A DNA stretch of 64,000 nt from the NCBI RefSeq assembly GCF_003952485.1, contig NZ_CP034447.1:3982501-4046500 (forward strand). Reading direction: 5' to 3'. Both the position numbers and the translations under genes were made by a program. The notes below the pieces were generated by a model. That model was not told the origin of the DNA. It saw only the letters and a list, made by a program, of their open reading frames with translations, and made no database searches. This stretch comes from Mesorhizobium sp. M1E.F.Ca.ET.045.02.1.1. Its GTDB lineage: Bacteria; Pseudomonadota; Alphaproteobacteria; Rhizobiales; Rhizobiaceae. Below are positions 25,319-33,674 of the stretch, piece by piece. How positions within the stretch are numbered: the stretch's first letter is position 1; every line of letters starts with the position of its first letter.

Positions 25319-26368
25319 TTATTGGGTGAGCCATTCGTTGAAACGGGTCGTGACGTCACGCGCATGTTCGGCCCAATAATTGGCTCCCCATGGTACGACC
25401 TTGCTCAGATCCTGAGGATCGATCGTGAACTTCTGACCGGTGCCCAACAGCGAGTAGGCACCCTTCAGCGCCGGAGCATATCCGATACATTTAGCAAAAT
25501 CCGCCTGGCGTTGGGGGTCATGGATATGGCGGAGAAAGCGCGCTCCTGCCTCGGCGTTCGCGCCTTTCGGCAGCACCCATAGATCCGGCTTGACGATCGC
25601 CTGATCAGGTGAGAAGTCGACATGGACCCCTTCTTTCTGCAGCGCCTTTACACGTCCATCCCAGCCTGCGCCGATAACCGCCTCCCCTTGCTGAAGCAAT
25701 GCGATCTGCTGTGTGCCGAAATCGTACCAGGCAATATCACTCTTGATTGTATCGAGTTTCTTCAACGCGCGTTCCACGTCGAGCGGATAAAGTTTTGAAG
25801 GCTCAACGCCGTCGGCCAGCAGGGCGACCTCGAGCACGCCGAAATCAACGACGGAGTTAGAGAACAGGCGCTTGCCGGGAAACCTTTTGACGTCGAACAC
25901 GTCTGACCATGTGCGAGGTTTCTCGCCGGGGAAGGCATCGGAATTGTAGGTAACGACGATGCTGAAAATTTCGGATGGAAGCGCATAAACTTTGTTGTCT
26001 TTCGTGGTGACCATACCAGGAAAGTCGACGAGCCCTCCCTTGCTTTGCAACAGTTTTGGATCAAGCGGAAGGACCCAGCCGTTCTCCACTAACTGCTGCA
26101 ACTGGCCCGGATCCGACGTCGCCACGTCCCACTCGACTTTTCCCGATTCCTGCTGAGCCCGCCAAACTCCCGTATCATAGGCGGGGCTTCCGACCACGAC
26201 CTTGATGCCATTCTCCTTCTCGAAGGAGTCAGAATAGACCTGTTTGACGCAGGCATCGTAGGAGCCACCCGAGGCTGAAATGGTCAACTTCTGTTGGGCA
26301 TACGCTGGGGTCAGTGACAATGCTGCAACGGCTAACCGAATAGCCAATTTCGATGGAATGTACTTCAT
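25319..26368 (-). CDS. Extracellular solute-binding protein, PotD type
   Basis: 349 residues with a Sec signal peptide (MKYIPSKLAIRLAVAALSL, cleavage after AYA). The mature protein begins KLTISASGGSYDACVKQVYS and contains VEWDVATSDPGQLQQLVENG, characteristic of spermidine/putrescine- and opine-type binding proteins. It defines the importer's specificity. It follows the HutI-like amidohydrolase by 26 bp. The ligand is unknown; the M24-like hydrolase and amidohydrolase in front suggest a cyclic or amide nitrogen compound. Confidence 0.85.
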   Translation of the reverse strand: MKYIPSKLAIRLAVAALSLTPAYAQQKLTISASGGSYDACVKQVYSDSFEKENGIKVVVGSPAYDTGVWRAQQESGKVEWDVATSDPGQLQQLVENGWVLPLDPKLLQSKGGLVDFPGMVTTKDNKVYALPSEIFSIVVTYNSDAFPGEKPRTWSDVFDVKRFPGKRLFSNSVVDFGVLEVALLADGVEPSKLYPLDVERALKKLDTIKSDIAWYDFGTQQIALLQQGEAVIGAGWDGRVKALQKEGVHVDFSPDQAIVKPDLWVLPKGANAEAGARFLRHIHDPQRQADFAKCIGYAPALKGAYSLLGTGQKFTIDPQDLSKVVPWGANYWAEHARDVTTRFNEWLTQ

Positions 26369-26394
26369 GGCTTCGTTCCCCTTTGTTGAAGTTG

Positions 26395-27708
26395 TTAATT
26401 TATGTGCTTGCCGAAGACAGCGCCGTCCTTAAGCGTGTATCGGACAAGGTTTTGGTCGATCAGATATGGCAAATCCCGATAGGTCGGCGCCTTAAGGACC
26501 ACCAGGTCTGCTGGCCGCCCGACCGCGATCTGGCCGGCGGTTGAGGCGGCTCCGATGGCGCAAGCGGCGTTCCAAGTCGCCGCAACCAACGCTTCAGCGG
26601 GGTCCATTCGCAACCAGGAACACGCCAGGCCCATGACGAACGGCATCGAAAGGGTCGGACTGCCTGGCCCATGATCTGTCCCGAGGGCAATCGGTACTCC
26701 GGCGTCGATGAGTTGGCGGGCGTCGGCGAACCTGGGAGCAAGCAAATAGTGACACGTCGCCGGAAGCAAGACGGCAACCGTTTGTGCCTTGGCCAGTGTT
26801 TGGGCGGTGTCTTTTCCTAGGAAGCACAAATGATCGGCTGAAACAGCGCCAAGCTCAGCCGCGAGTTCGGCACCGCCGGCGGCGGAAAATTCATCGGCGT
26901 GAATCTTGAAGTTTAAACCGCGCCTGCCTGCTGCTTGCAATATTTGCCGCGCCTCATTGTGCGAGAAGGCCCCGACATCGCAAACAACATCGCAGAAGCG
27001 TGCATAGGAGGCAACGGCCGGTAGAACGTGATCAATGACGTATCTGGCATGTTCCCCGGCTCCCCCAAATCGTGCCGGCGTGCCCAACGCGACATGGAAG
27101 GTTTGAACGAGGTCGACAGGCTGAGACGCTGAGACTCCGGCGATGATACCTAGCGCCGCGCCTTCTCCTTCCGGGGCGACCCAGTAACCCGTTTTGATTT
27201 CCGCAGTCGTTGTCCCGTTCAGCAACGCTTTCTCCAGCCTCGCCGTCAACGCCTGCTTCAGGTCGCTTGAGGTTGCGTCGCTGCTTTCGCGAATTGTGCG
27301 GGTGACCCCGCCGCCGTTGGAACTAATTTCACTATAACTAGCGCCTGCGACCCGCATTGGGTACTCGTCGGCCCGCGAGCCGCTATAGAGCAGGTGGGTA
27401 TGGCAGTCGACGAAACCAGGTACCACCGCGCCTCCGAACGCATCAAGAACTCTAGGCGCTGCTCCCTTCGGCAATCCGGCCACAACTCGTTCGGCAGGCC
27501 CAAAATCCCTTATTCGCCCGTCAACGACATGGATTGCAGCATTCTTGATCGACTTTAGGTGTTTCAGGCCACCTCTCTGAGGACCCGGCCCAAATTCATC
27601 AAGGGGCGTTAGTTCAGCAATGTTCGTGATCAGCAGCCCGGCAGCCTCGCCTTGATGGGAATTCCGGCCGGAAGTGGCGTGGGTCGACGAGGTGGGATTA
27701 TTGGGCAA
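26395..27708 (-). CDS. HutI-like amidohydrolase (imidazolonepropionase-related)
   Basis: 437 residues. The metal-binding HxH is in FVDCHTHLLYSGSRADEY (about 107-124), further ligands are the His of KIHADEF (~252-258) and the Asp of ALGTDHGPGSPT (~349-360). The TAEIKTGYW and GGVTRTIRES segments match imidazolonepropionase, which opens the ring of 4-imidazolone-5-propionate in histidine breakdown. No hutH, hutU or hutG accompanies it, so it may act on another cyclic amide delivered by the neighbouring importer (inference). Its start overlaps the M24-like stop by 11 bp. Confidence 0.82.
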   Translation of the reverse strand: MPNNPTSSTHATSGRNSHQGEAAGLLITNIAELTPLDEFGPGPQRGGLKHLKSIKNAAIHVVDGRIRDFGPAERVVAGLPKGAAPRVLDAFGGAVVPGFVDCHTHLLYSGSRADEYPMRVAGASYSEISSNGGGVTRTIRESSDATSSDLKQALTARLEKALLNGTTTAEIKTGYWVAPEGEGAALGIIAGVSASQPVDLVQTFHVALGTPARFGGAGEHARYVIDHVLPAVASYARFCDVVCDVGAFSHNEARQILQAAGRRGLNFKIHADEFSAAGGAELAAELGAVSADHLCFLGKDTAQTLAKAQTVAVLLPATCHYLLAPRFADARQLIDAGVPIALGTDHGPGSPTLSMPFVMGLACSWLRMDPAEALVAATWNAACAIGAASTAGQIAVGRPADLVVLKAPTYRDLPYLIDQNLVRYTLKDGAVFGKHIN

Positions 27709-28837
27709 TGTAGAGCTCCCGCGGCAGAGATGTCAGGCGCTCCGAACCCGTTTCCGTCACCAGAATAGTCTCACTGAAGGAGATGCCGTTGGCATTGACG
27801 AGCATGTGAAAGATCATCCCGGCCTGGAGCAGCCAAGTATCGCCTGCCATGAAGTCGCATACTTCCCACTCGCCAGAAACCGGCGGGAAGCCGATGCCCA
27901 AGGAATAGCCAACTCGCGGATAATAGGTTTTCCGAAGTCCCGCTTTCAGGACCGTTTGGCGCACTGCCGCATCGACTTCACCAGCAACTGCGCCTGGTTT
28001 CATCATGCTGAAGGCACGGTCTTGACAACTTATCAGAAGATCAGCGGCCTGAGCTATTTCGGCAGCCGGCGCGCCCATCACGGCAGTGCGCATCATCGCT
28101 GCACTGTAACGCTTAACGCAGCTCGTAATCTCGAATTTGAGGACGTCACCGGCCTCGATCACCTTCTCGGTCGGCGTGGCATGGCCGATCCTCATTCTAT
28201 AGCCAGATGAGAGGTAGTTTGGCAGGCTTGTGTACTCGGAACCGCCTAGGACTTGTTGTTCCTGGATCGCCGCAGCGATCTCGAGTTCTTTTTTCCCGAC
28301 GGCGAGGGCCTCAAGTCCTGAACGCATCGCAACGTCGGTTATTTCGGCAGCTCGACGCGCATAAGCAATCTCCTGCGACGATTTAATGAGCCGCACACGA
28401 CCGACGATACCTGAGCCGTCGACTACCTTATTGGGCCTCGAAGCATGGCAAAGCTCCTCGTAGTCTTTTACTGCCAAATTGAAGCAGGTTTTTTCGACGC
28501 CGATTGGGTCGCCGGCTGCCGTCCACCCAAGTTCAGCCATCCACCGACCCGTCACGGAAGCCGGATCTTCGTTGTCGAGATAAACAGCCTGCCGGTCTAG
28601 AGCCAGCCATGAATACTCGTCTGCATTGGTCCGTTCCAGTTCACGGACCAATAACAGAGGTTCTCCTTCGGCCGGGACAAACAAGACCTGGTAAGCAAAA
28701 AAGCCGGACGTGTGATAGCCGGTGAGATAGCAGATATTATGCGGCGAATGCACAAGCAGGCCAACCATCCCGCCCAGTTGAATGGCGCTTTGGACTTTTG
28801 CCAACCTTTCTCGATATTCTTGAGGCGAAAACGCCAT
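27698..28837 (-). CDS. M24-fold hydrolase without canonical metal ligands (second copy)
   Basis: 379 residues from MAFSPQEYRERLAKVQ; a long in-frame extension to 29302 covers the regulator's promoter and is not credible. It closely resembles the 16245-17381 protein (SPHNICYLTGYHTSGFFAYQ versus PENIYYLTGHQTSGHFAYQ). The first metal pair is replaced in FEITSCVKRYSAAMMRT, the GHGIG motif is GYSLGIGFPP and the EPG glutamate is lost. The histidine in GHATPTEK is retained. It is probably a metal-free C-N hydrolase like creatinase or ectoine hydrolase. It heads the eight-gene operon and diverges from the HTH-DctP gene across a 19-bp palindrome. Confidence 0.8.
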   Translation of the reverse strand: MAFSPQEYRERLAKVQSAIQLGGMVGLLVHSPHNICYLTGYHTSGFFAYQVLFVPAEGEPLLLVRELERTNADEYSWLALDRQAVYLDNEDPASVTGRWMAELGWTAAGDPIGVEKTCFNLAVKDYEELCHASRPNKVVDGSGIVGRVRLIKSSQEIAYARRAAEITDVAMRSGLEALAVGKKELEIAAAIQEQQVLGGSEYTSLPNYLSSGYRMRIGHATPTEKVIEAGDVLKFEITSCVKRYSAAMMRTAVMGAPAAEIAQAADLLISCQDRAFSMMKPGAVAGEVDAAVRQTVLKAGLRKTYYPRVGYSLGIGFPPVSGEWEVCDFMAGDTWLLQAGMIFHMLVNANGISFSETILVTETGSERLTSLPRELYIAQ

Positions 28838-28929
28838 ATTCCGTCCAGCCACGGCTTTATCTTCTCTCTCTAAATCTCCGGCGCCGTGTCGATCACGGGC
28901 CTTGATGCCTCCTATGAGCACACGACTGT

Positions 28930-28948
28930 ATTTTCTTGTCAAGAAAAT
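28930..28948. promoter_or_regulatory. Perfect 19-bp palindrome, likely operator
   Basis: ATTTTCTTGTCAAGAAAAT, nine-base arms around a central T, lies 93 bp upstream of the M24-like start (28837) and 142 bp upstream of the HTH-DctP start (29090). A one-mismatch copy lies at 30261-30281. It is a good candidate for autoregulation by the HTH-DctP protein and control of the divergent operon (inference). Confidence 0.65.
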
Positions 28949-29089
28949 TCTTACGCATCCTCTGCCGCCTATATTTTCCTTTAGGAGTATGTTAGGGGTG
29001 CTAAACGGCCCAGAGATTTCCCCCGCCTTCCCCACCCGCGTTAGGTGCAGTGTAGCGGCCGCGATCGAGGCAAGCGCGCAGGAGCGGTA

Positions 29090-30271
29090 ATGGACGCAAG
29101 ATCCGAAGTGGAAAAACAGATCAATGGCTTGGTTGGAAAGCGGCTGCGCGAGGCCCGGAAGGCCAAGAGCCTTAGTCTCGAGGCGCTGGCCGGAAAGGTC
29201 AGCATGTCTGTGTCGCAGCTGTCGAAGCTTGAAACGGGAAAGGCCCCAGCGTCGATCGCAGCTTTGGTGCGTTTCGGCCTGGAATTGGATCGGCCAGCGC
29301 AATATTTTCTTCAGTCGGATTCCGAGATGCCGCGTTGTTTGGGCACTCTGGTACCGTCCTGGGATCCTGAGGGCAGAGCTATCGAGATGTTCTCGTCCCT
29401 AGTCAGCCAAAAAACAGGATACGATCTTGCGATTTCGGTATTTCCCGGGGGGCAACTTGGTCCCGCTGAAACTCAGGTCCGCGCCCTCGTCAACGGAATT
29501 ATTGACATTTTCGTCGAAAGCCTGGGGTTTTTTCAGCACTATTCGGATCCCGTTAAACTAGCATCACTCCCATTTTGCTTCGACGATGAAAAGCACCTGG
29601 AACGATTCTCGGAGAGTTCCTTGTTTGATCGAGAAGTCAGGCAGGCCCTTCGAAGCAATTCGGTCGAACTTTTAAATCCGAGCTTGAAATGGAAGCGGGG
29701 TCCTTCTCTGGTTTTGTTATCGCGAACCCCTATCTTATCTCCGGATGACCTAAGAGACTTGCCTATAAGGTGCCCTGAAAACGATACCATGTTCCGCTAT
29801 CTCGAGATTATGGGGTGCCGACCTGTAGTTGTTCCGTGGAATGAGGTGGTGGACGCGTTCCAGGACGGCAAATTTGCGGCGATGATCACCAACCTTAGTC
29901 ATGTTGTGAGCATGCGTTTCACGCGATTTGCTCGGTTCATGACGGCATTGGACTACCGGCCGCTCGACCTGACATTTGCAATGAACCTACAGCGTTATCA
30001 AATTCTCGCTCCGCACATTCAAACCGGGCTGGAACAAGCTGCCGTCGAGGCTGCGGAATTTTGTTCGAATTTGCTCGGCCACACGCATGATCTTTTGCCT
30101 GCCCTCTTGGAGGAGGACGGAGCGGTTTTGTGCAACGTCGGGGTAAAAGCATGGCGCGCAAAGTCCCGCCAAGCCTTTGAAGAGATGGAAAACGAAGGCG
30201 TGTGGCGCCGGGGCTTGGTCAGGGAGATGAACGCACTGACCCAGGTCGGCGACCCGATTGAATTTTCTTGA
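29090..30271 (+). CDS. XRE-type HTH regulator fused to a DctP-like (TRAP solute-receptor) domain
   Basis: 393 residues from the ATG at 29090. Residues ~12-68 form an XRE/Cro HTH (VGKRLREARKAKSLSLEALA, SVSQLSKLETGKAP). From ~85 to 390 the protein follows the TRAP-transporter receptor fold: FPGGQLGPAETQVRAL then NGIIDIF (canonical G-x-LG-x-x-x-E...G-x-ID), LPFCFDDEKHLERF (canonical LPF-x-F), DDLRDLPIRCPEN (canonical dl-x-G-x-KIR), VPWNEVVDAFQDGKFAAMIT (canonical p-x-E-x-y-x-ALQ-x-G-x-D). There is no signal peptide or membrane segment, so the receptor domain should be cytoplasmic and sense an imported metabolite, probably a carboxylate. Palindromes flank the gene. Confidence 0.85.
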   Translation: MDARSEVEKQINGLVGKRLREARKAKSLSLEALAGKVSMSVSQLSKLETGKAPASIAALVRFGLELDRPAQYFLQSDSEMPRCLGTLVPSWDPEGRAIEMFSSLVSQKTGYDLAISVFPGGQLGPAETQVRALVNGIIDIFVESLGFFQHYSDPVKLASLPFCFDDEKHLERFSESSLFDREVRQALRSNSVELLNPSLKWKRGPSLVLLSRTPILSPDDLRDLPIRCPENDTMFRYLEIMGCRPVVVPWNEVVDAFQDGKFAAMITNLSHVVSMRFTRFARFMTALDYRPLDLTFAMNLQRYQILAPHIQTGLEQAAVEAAEFCSNLLGHTHDLLPALLEEDGAVLCNVGVKAWRAKSRQAFEEMENEGVWRRGLVREMNALTQVGDPIEFS

Positions 30272-30281
30272 CACGAAAATT
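30261..30281. promoter_or_regulatory. Second copy of the palindrome, overlapping the regulator's stop codon
   Basis: AATTTTCTTG-A-CACGAAAATT has ten-base arms with one mismatch and is centred on the last base of the regulator's TGA. It precedes the C45-like gene at 30340 by about 60 bp, so the regulator probably also controls the downstream C45/enolase genes. Confidence 0.6.
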
Positions 30282-30339
30282 GTCAGGTATATGAGGAGCT
30301 ATTAATTTTCCTCATGTTCTGCGGAGGGGTCGCATTGGA

Positions 30340-31371
30340 ATGACTCCCGTGTCTCCCATTCCAGTTGTCGTGCTTTCGGGCTCTCCCTACGAGCGTGGTT
30401 TTCAGCATGGCAATCGCTTCGCCGGCGCAATCGGTCAGTCGCTTGGCGCTCGGTTAGCGTCCTTGTCAACCGCAGAAATGTCGGAGGTGTTTCAGCGCGC
30501 CAGCACAGTTCTCGCGACGATTGACATGATGGCTCCCGAGGTCGGCGCGGAGATACGCGGAATCGCAGATGGCGTCGGGCGCGACGTGTTGGACATTGTG
30601 TTGCGTAGTTCCTTCGAGCTTCTTACGCCGTCCGCTTTGACCGGTTGCAGCGGTCTGGCAGTGCAGACTAGCGACGGCGCTTTGATTGCACAGAACTGGG
30701 ATGGACCGCCGGGGAGTGATGCGGAACAGGCACTTTTCATTCATGTCAGCGCAGGCGGCTTCGAATTCGCGACCGTGGCATCAGCCGGTGGCCTCGGTTG
30801 GGTGGGGCTCAACCGAGCAGGCTTTGGGCTCGTCAATAATGACCTTATCTTAACGTCGCGCTCAGACGGAATTCCGAGCCAGATTGTCCGTCGGGTTTTT
30901 CTTGGCTGCCAAGACGTGGACGCAGCAATTGAGAGAGCTAAATCACTGCCACATATGGCTGGACGGGCATATCTTTTCGGCGATGCGTCCAACCAAATCG
31001 CTTCCGTCGAGGTTTCAGCCCGACATGGTGTGTCGGTGTGCAGATCGGCGTCATTCTTTGCTCACACCAATCATGCGTTGGATGCCCAAATTCGCGATGA
31101 CGAAGATGCTGAGCTGTTGGCCAGGCAATACCCTTCTAGCCAGAAGCGGCTCGAGATTCTGAAGGCACGGGGCGCGCATTGCACAAACGCCGACGAGGTG
31201 ATGGTTACTTTGCGGGATCAAACCGATGCACCAGACGCGGTCTGCAAGCAGACCTCGGTGCGTGAGCCAACGCAAACCGCCTTTTCCGTCGCTATGCAGT
31301 GCTGGGACAGAACCTTGTTCCTCGCACGAGGAATGCCCTCGGTGGCCGAATATCAGCGGATCAGCCTGTAA
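30340..31371 (+). CDS. C45-family acyltransferase / amidohydrolase (Ntn type)
   Basis: 343 residues matching the C45 (acyl-CoA:6-aminopenicillanate acyltransferase-like) layout: the N-terminal G-S-P-Y-E-R-G-x-Q-H-G motif (SGSPYERGFQHGNRF), the nucleophile Cys103 in TGCSGLAVQT, LIAQNWDGPPG, GLNRAGFGLVNNDL and FAHTNHAL. In this family the cysteine becomes the N-terminal nucleophile after autocleavage; members hydrolyse or transfer amide-linked acyl groups. A GGAGGGG ribosome site precedes the start. It follows the HTH-DctP regulator and precedes an enolase-superfamily gene by 28 bp, suggesting de-acylation of an N-acyl compound. Confidence 0.85.
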   Translation: MTPVSPIPVVVLSGSPYERGFQHGNRFAGAIGQSLGARLASLSTAEMSEVFQRASTVLATIDMMAPEVGAEIRGIADGVGRDVLDIVLRSSFELLTPSALTGCSGLAVQTSDGALIAQNWDGPPGSDAEQALFIHVSAGGFEFATVASAGGLGWVGLNRAGFGLVNNDLILTSRSDGIPSQIVRRVFLGCQDVDAAIERAKSLPHMAGRAYLFGDASNQIASVEVSARHGVSVCRSASFFAHTNHALDAQIRDDEDAELLARQYPSSQKRLEILKARGAHCTNADEVMVTLRDQTDAPDAVCKQTSVREPTQTAFSVAMQCWDRTLFLARGMPSVAEYQRISL

Positions 31372-31399
31372 GCTAACGCAAACGGATAGTGGGGAAGCC

Positions 31400-32548
31400 A
31401 TGAAAATCACCGGCGTAAATATCTATCTGCTGAAATCCGGCCGTCTGCATCCTGTCTTGGTTGAAGTCTCGACGGACGAAGGCATAACTGGGGTCGGCGA
31501 GGCGGGAATAGCCTATGGTGTTGGCGGGACCGCGGCGGCAGGGATGATCAAGGATCTCTCGGAACGCTTCTTACTCGGCAAAGACCCCGGCCGGATCGAA
31601 GAGCTGTGGTCTGCAATGTATGATCATTCGTTCTGGGCAAAGAATGGTGGCGCAATCACCTTTGCCGGCATCAGCGCGATAGAGCAGGCTCTCTGGGACA
31701 TCAAAGGCAAATGTCTCGGCGTCCCCGTTTATGAGCTTTTCGGCGGAAAAATCCGGGACCGTGTGCGAGCCTACGCAAATGGCTGGTACGGTGCCTCTGA
31801 TACGCCGGATGAATTTGCCCGTTCGGCAGAACGTCCTCTGAAGGACGGATATCGAGCGCTGAAATTTTACCCGTTGGCTCAGCGGGTTGGTCCAGCTTTG
31901 CAACACGTGACACGCCGATCAATATCAGCCGATGCACTTGAGCTTGCTTACCGCAGAGTCAAAGCTGTCCGTGATGCGGCCGGGCCCGACGTCGAACTTA
32001 TGGTCGATCTCAGTGGGGGCTTGACTACCGATGAGACCATTCGGTTTTGCCGGAAACTCAATGATCTCAATATATGCTTTGTCGAAGAGCCTTGCGATCC
32101 ATTTGACAATGGTGCGCTGAAGGTAATCTCAGAACAGGTTCCGATTCCGATTGCTGTTGGCGAACGCGTCTATTCGAAGTTCGGGTTCAGGAAGGTTTTC
32201 GAGTTGCAGGCCTGCGGAATTATTCAGCCGGATGTCGGAACGGCGGGAGGCTTGATGGAGACAAAGAAAATCTGTGCGATGGCCGAAGCCTATAATATGC
32301 GCGTGGCACCCCATGTGTGTGGAAGCAGTCTAATCGAAGCTGCAACCCTTCAGATTGAGGCAAATATCACCAATTTTATGATCCATGAACACTATCCTGC
32401 CTTCAGGGACGATGACGGCTACGTCGAGGTGCTTGAGAATCCGCCGTTTAGCAGATCTGGATATTTCGAAATATCCGACGCGCCCGGACTGGGAGCAGTT
32501 CTTGTCAAACGAAACATCGAACCGTACCTCTGGGCCTCATGCACATAG
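31400..32548 (+). CDS. Enolase-superfamily enzyme (mandelate racemase / dehydratase type)
   Basis: 382 residues from the ATG at 31400 (MKITGVNIYLLKSGR). The capping domain is followed by the barrel with ALKFYPL (catalytic lysine region), metal ligands Asp in ELMVDLSGG, Glu in FVEEP and Glu in AVGERVYSKF, then QPDVGTAGG and APHVCGSSLIEAA (the histidine of acid-sugar dehydratases). It abstracts a proton alpha to a carboxylate, so it would be a dehydratase or racemase of a hydroxy or amino acid. Its position after the C45 gene suggests it works on the product of that hydrolysis (inference). Confidence 0.85.
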   Translation: MKITGVNIYLLKSGRLHPVLVEVSTDEGITGVGEAGIAYGVGGTAAAGMIKDLSERFLLGKDPGRIEELWSAMYDHSFWAKNGGAITFAGISAIEQALWDIKGKCLGVPVYELFGGKIRDRVRAYANGWYGASDTPDEFARSAERPLKDGYRALKFYPLAQRVGPALQHVTRRSISADALELAYRRVKAVRDAAGPDVELMVDLSGGLTTDETIRFCRKLNDLNICFVEEPCDPFDNGALKVISEQVPIPIAVGERVYSKFGFRKVFELQACGIIQPDVGTAGGLMETKKICAMAEAYNMRVAPHVCGSSLIEAATLQIEANITNFMIHEHYPAFRDDDGYVEVLENPPFSRSGYFEISDAPGLGAVLVKRNIEPYLWASCT

Positions 32549-32739
32549 GCATTCACCACGATAGACTCCCCCTGAGACGGCTTTCGGGATGCGACTCGTG
32601 GCCTCCTCGTTGAGGACTGTCGAGGAACCCTCGATCTACTCAACCTGTTGCGCAGACGCTTGAGGACCGTGGCCAGGTATTCAGCCGCCGGGAACTGATC
32701 CGGGGCGCGGACCCTCGCTCAGATTTCACCTTTATTCTT

Positions 32740-33615
32740 CTACCACCTAAAGAGGGAAGCAGCGAACGTGGGAACGACTGGCTCTCCCGCAAAGAACTGT
32801 TGGAGCTGCGCACTGGGAAATTTGCCTGATTTGAACTCACCAGCAGCGTACCTATGTATGCCGCTGCCGATGAAGAGCACGTCCATGCCCTCGTTTCGAG
32901 CACCCGCAACGTCGGTCCGTAGCGAATCACCAACTGCGAGCACTTCATGTCTTTCGTAGCCGAGGAGGTCGAGCGCGCGTTGGTAAGCCGATGAATACGG
33001 CTTTCCATGGTAGAAAACGTCCCCTCCCAACGCTTCGTATTGCTCGGCGAGCGCCCCTGCACAAACCACAAGTTGATCGCTAATTAAAACGACCAAATCG
33101 GGATTCGCGCAGACCATTGGAAGTTTGCGTAAAGCACATTCGTTCAACAGTGCCGCAGCTTCATCTGGCGGCTGAGTGCTCCCCCCGGTGGTTAGAATAA
33201 AGTCAGCGTCCCGAGGTGAAAAGACCTCGAGCCGATCTAACCCCCGAAGCAAGCCCGCCAGCTCAGGTGGTCCGATGTGAAAATAGCGAGCTGCTAGTGC
33301 TCTATGCCAGTTGTCTGAGGCATTTTCGAGCGCCTTGTAAACCAGCTCTCCGGATGTGACAATATAGTTATATTGAGATGGCTTTATTCCCATCGACGCT
33401 AAGTGTTTAGAAACTTGGTAGGCACGACGGGGAGAATTCGACAGGAGGCAGATATCAACCCGGTTGTTTCGCAAAGCATTCATGGCAGTGATCGCGTGAG
33501 GAAAGGCAACTTTCCCGTCGTGCAAGACGCCCCATAGATCCAGAACGACGGCACGATACGTTTTTATGACCGCCGCGATGCCTTCAATTATGATCGGCGC
33601 TTGCACATTATTCAT
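32740..33615 (-). CDS. HAD-superfamily class IIA phosphatase (TIGR01459 type)
   Basis: 291 residues from the ATG giving MNNVQAPIIIEGIAAVIK, preceded by AAAGGAG; the open frame to 34275 is an antiphase reading through the transporter gene. The HAD nucleophile motif is AVVLDLWGVLHDGK (~23-36), motif II ICLLSNSPRR, and motif IV EVLAVGDSLRTDVAGARNEG with FYHGKPYSSAY. Class IIA members (NagD-like) dephosphorylate small sugar or nucleotide phosphates. It is the last gene of the alr-DMT-HAD operon. Confidence 0.82.
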   Translation of the reverse strand: MNNVQAPIIIEGIAAVIKTYRAVVLDLWGVLHDGKVAFPHAITAMNALRNNRVDICLLSNSPRRAYQVSKHLASMGIKPSQYNYIVTSGELVYKALENASDNWHRALAARYFHIGPPELAGLLRGLDRLEVFSPRDADFILTTGGSTQPPDEAAALLNECALRKLPMVCANPDLVVLISDQLVVCAGALAEQYEALGGDVFYHGKPYSSAYQRALDLLGYERHEVLAVGDSLRTDVAGARNEGMDVLFIGSGIHRYAAGEFKSGKFPSAQLQQFFAGEPVVPTFAASLFRW

Positions 33616-33674
33616 TGAGATTAGCTCCTTTTTGCACGCCTTCCTGCAACTCCTGGGACAGCCAAACGTCAGCG

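Noticed and set aside
26395..27708. Calling the amidohydrolase hutI
   Set aside because: Motifs fit imidazolonepropionase, but no other histidine-degradation gene is present, so the symbol was withheld.
28838..29302. 155-codon N-terminal extension of the second M24-like gene
   Set aside because: It covers the divergent promoter, the palindrome and the regulator's start, and has no M24 similarity.
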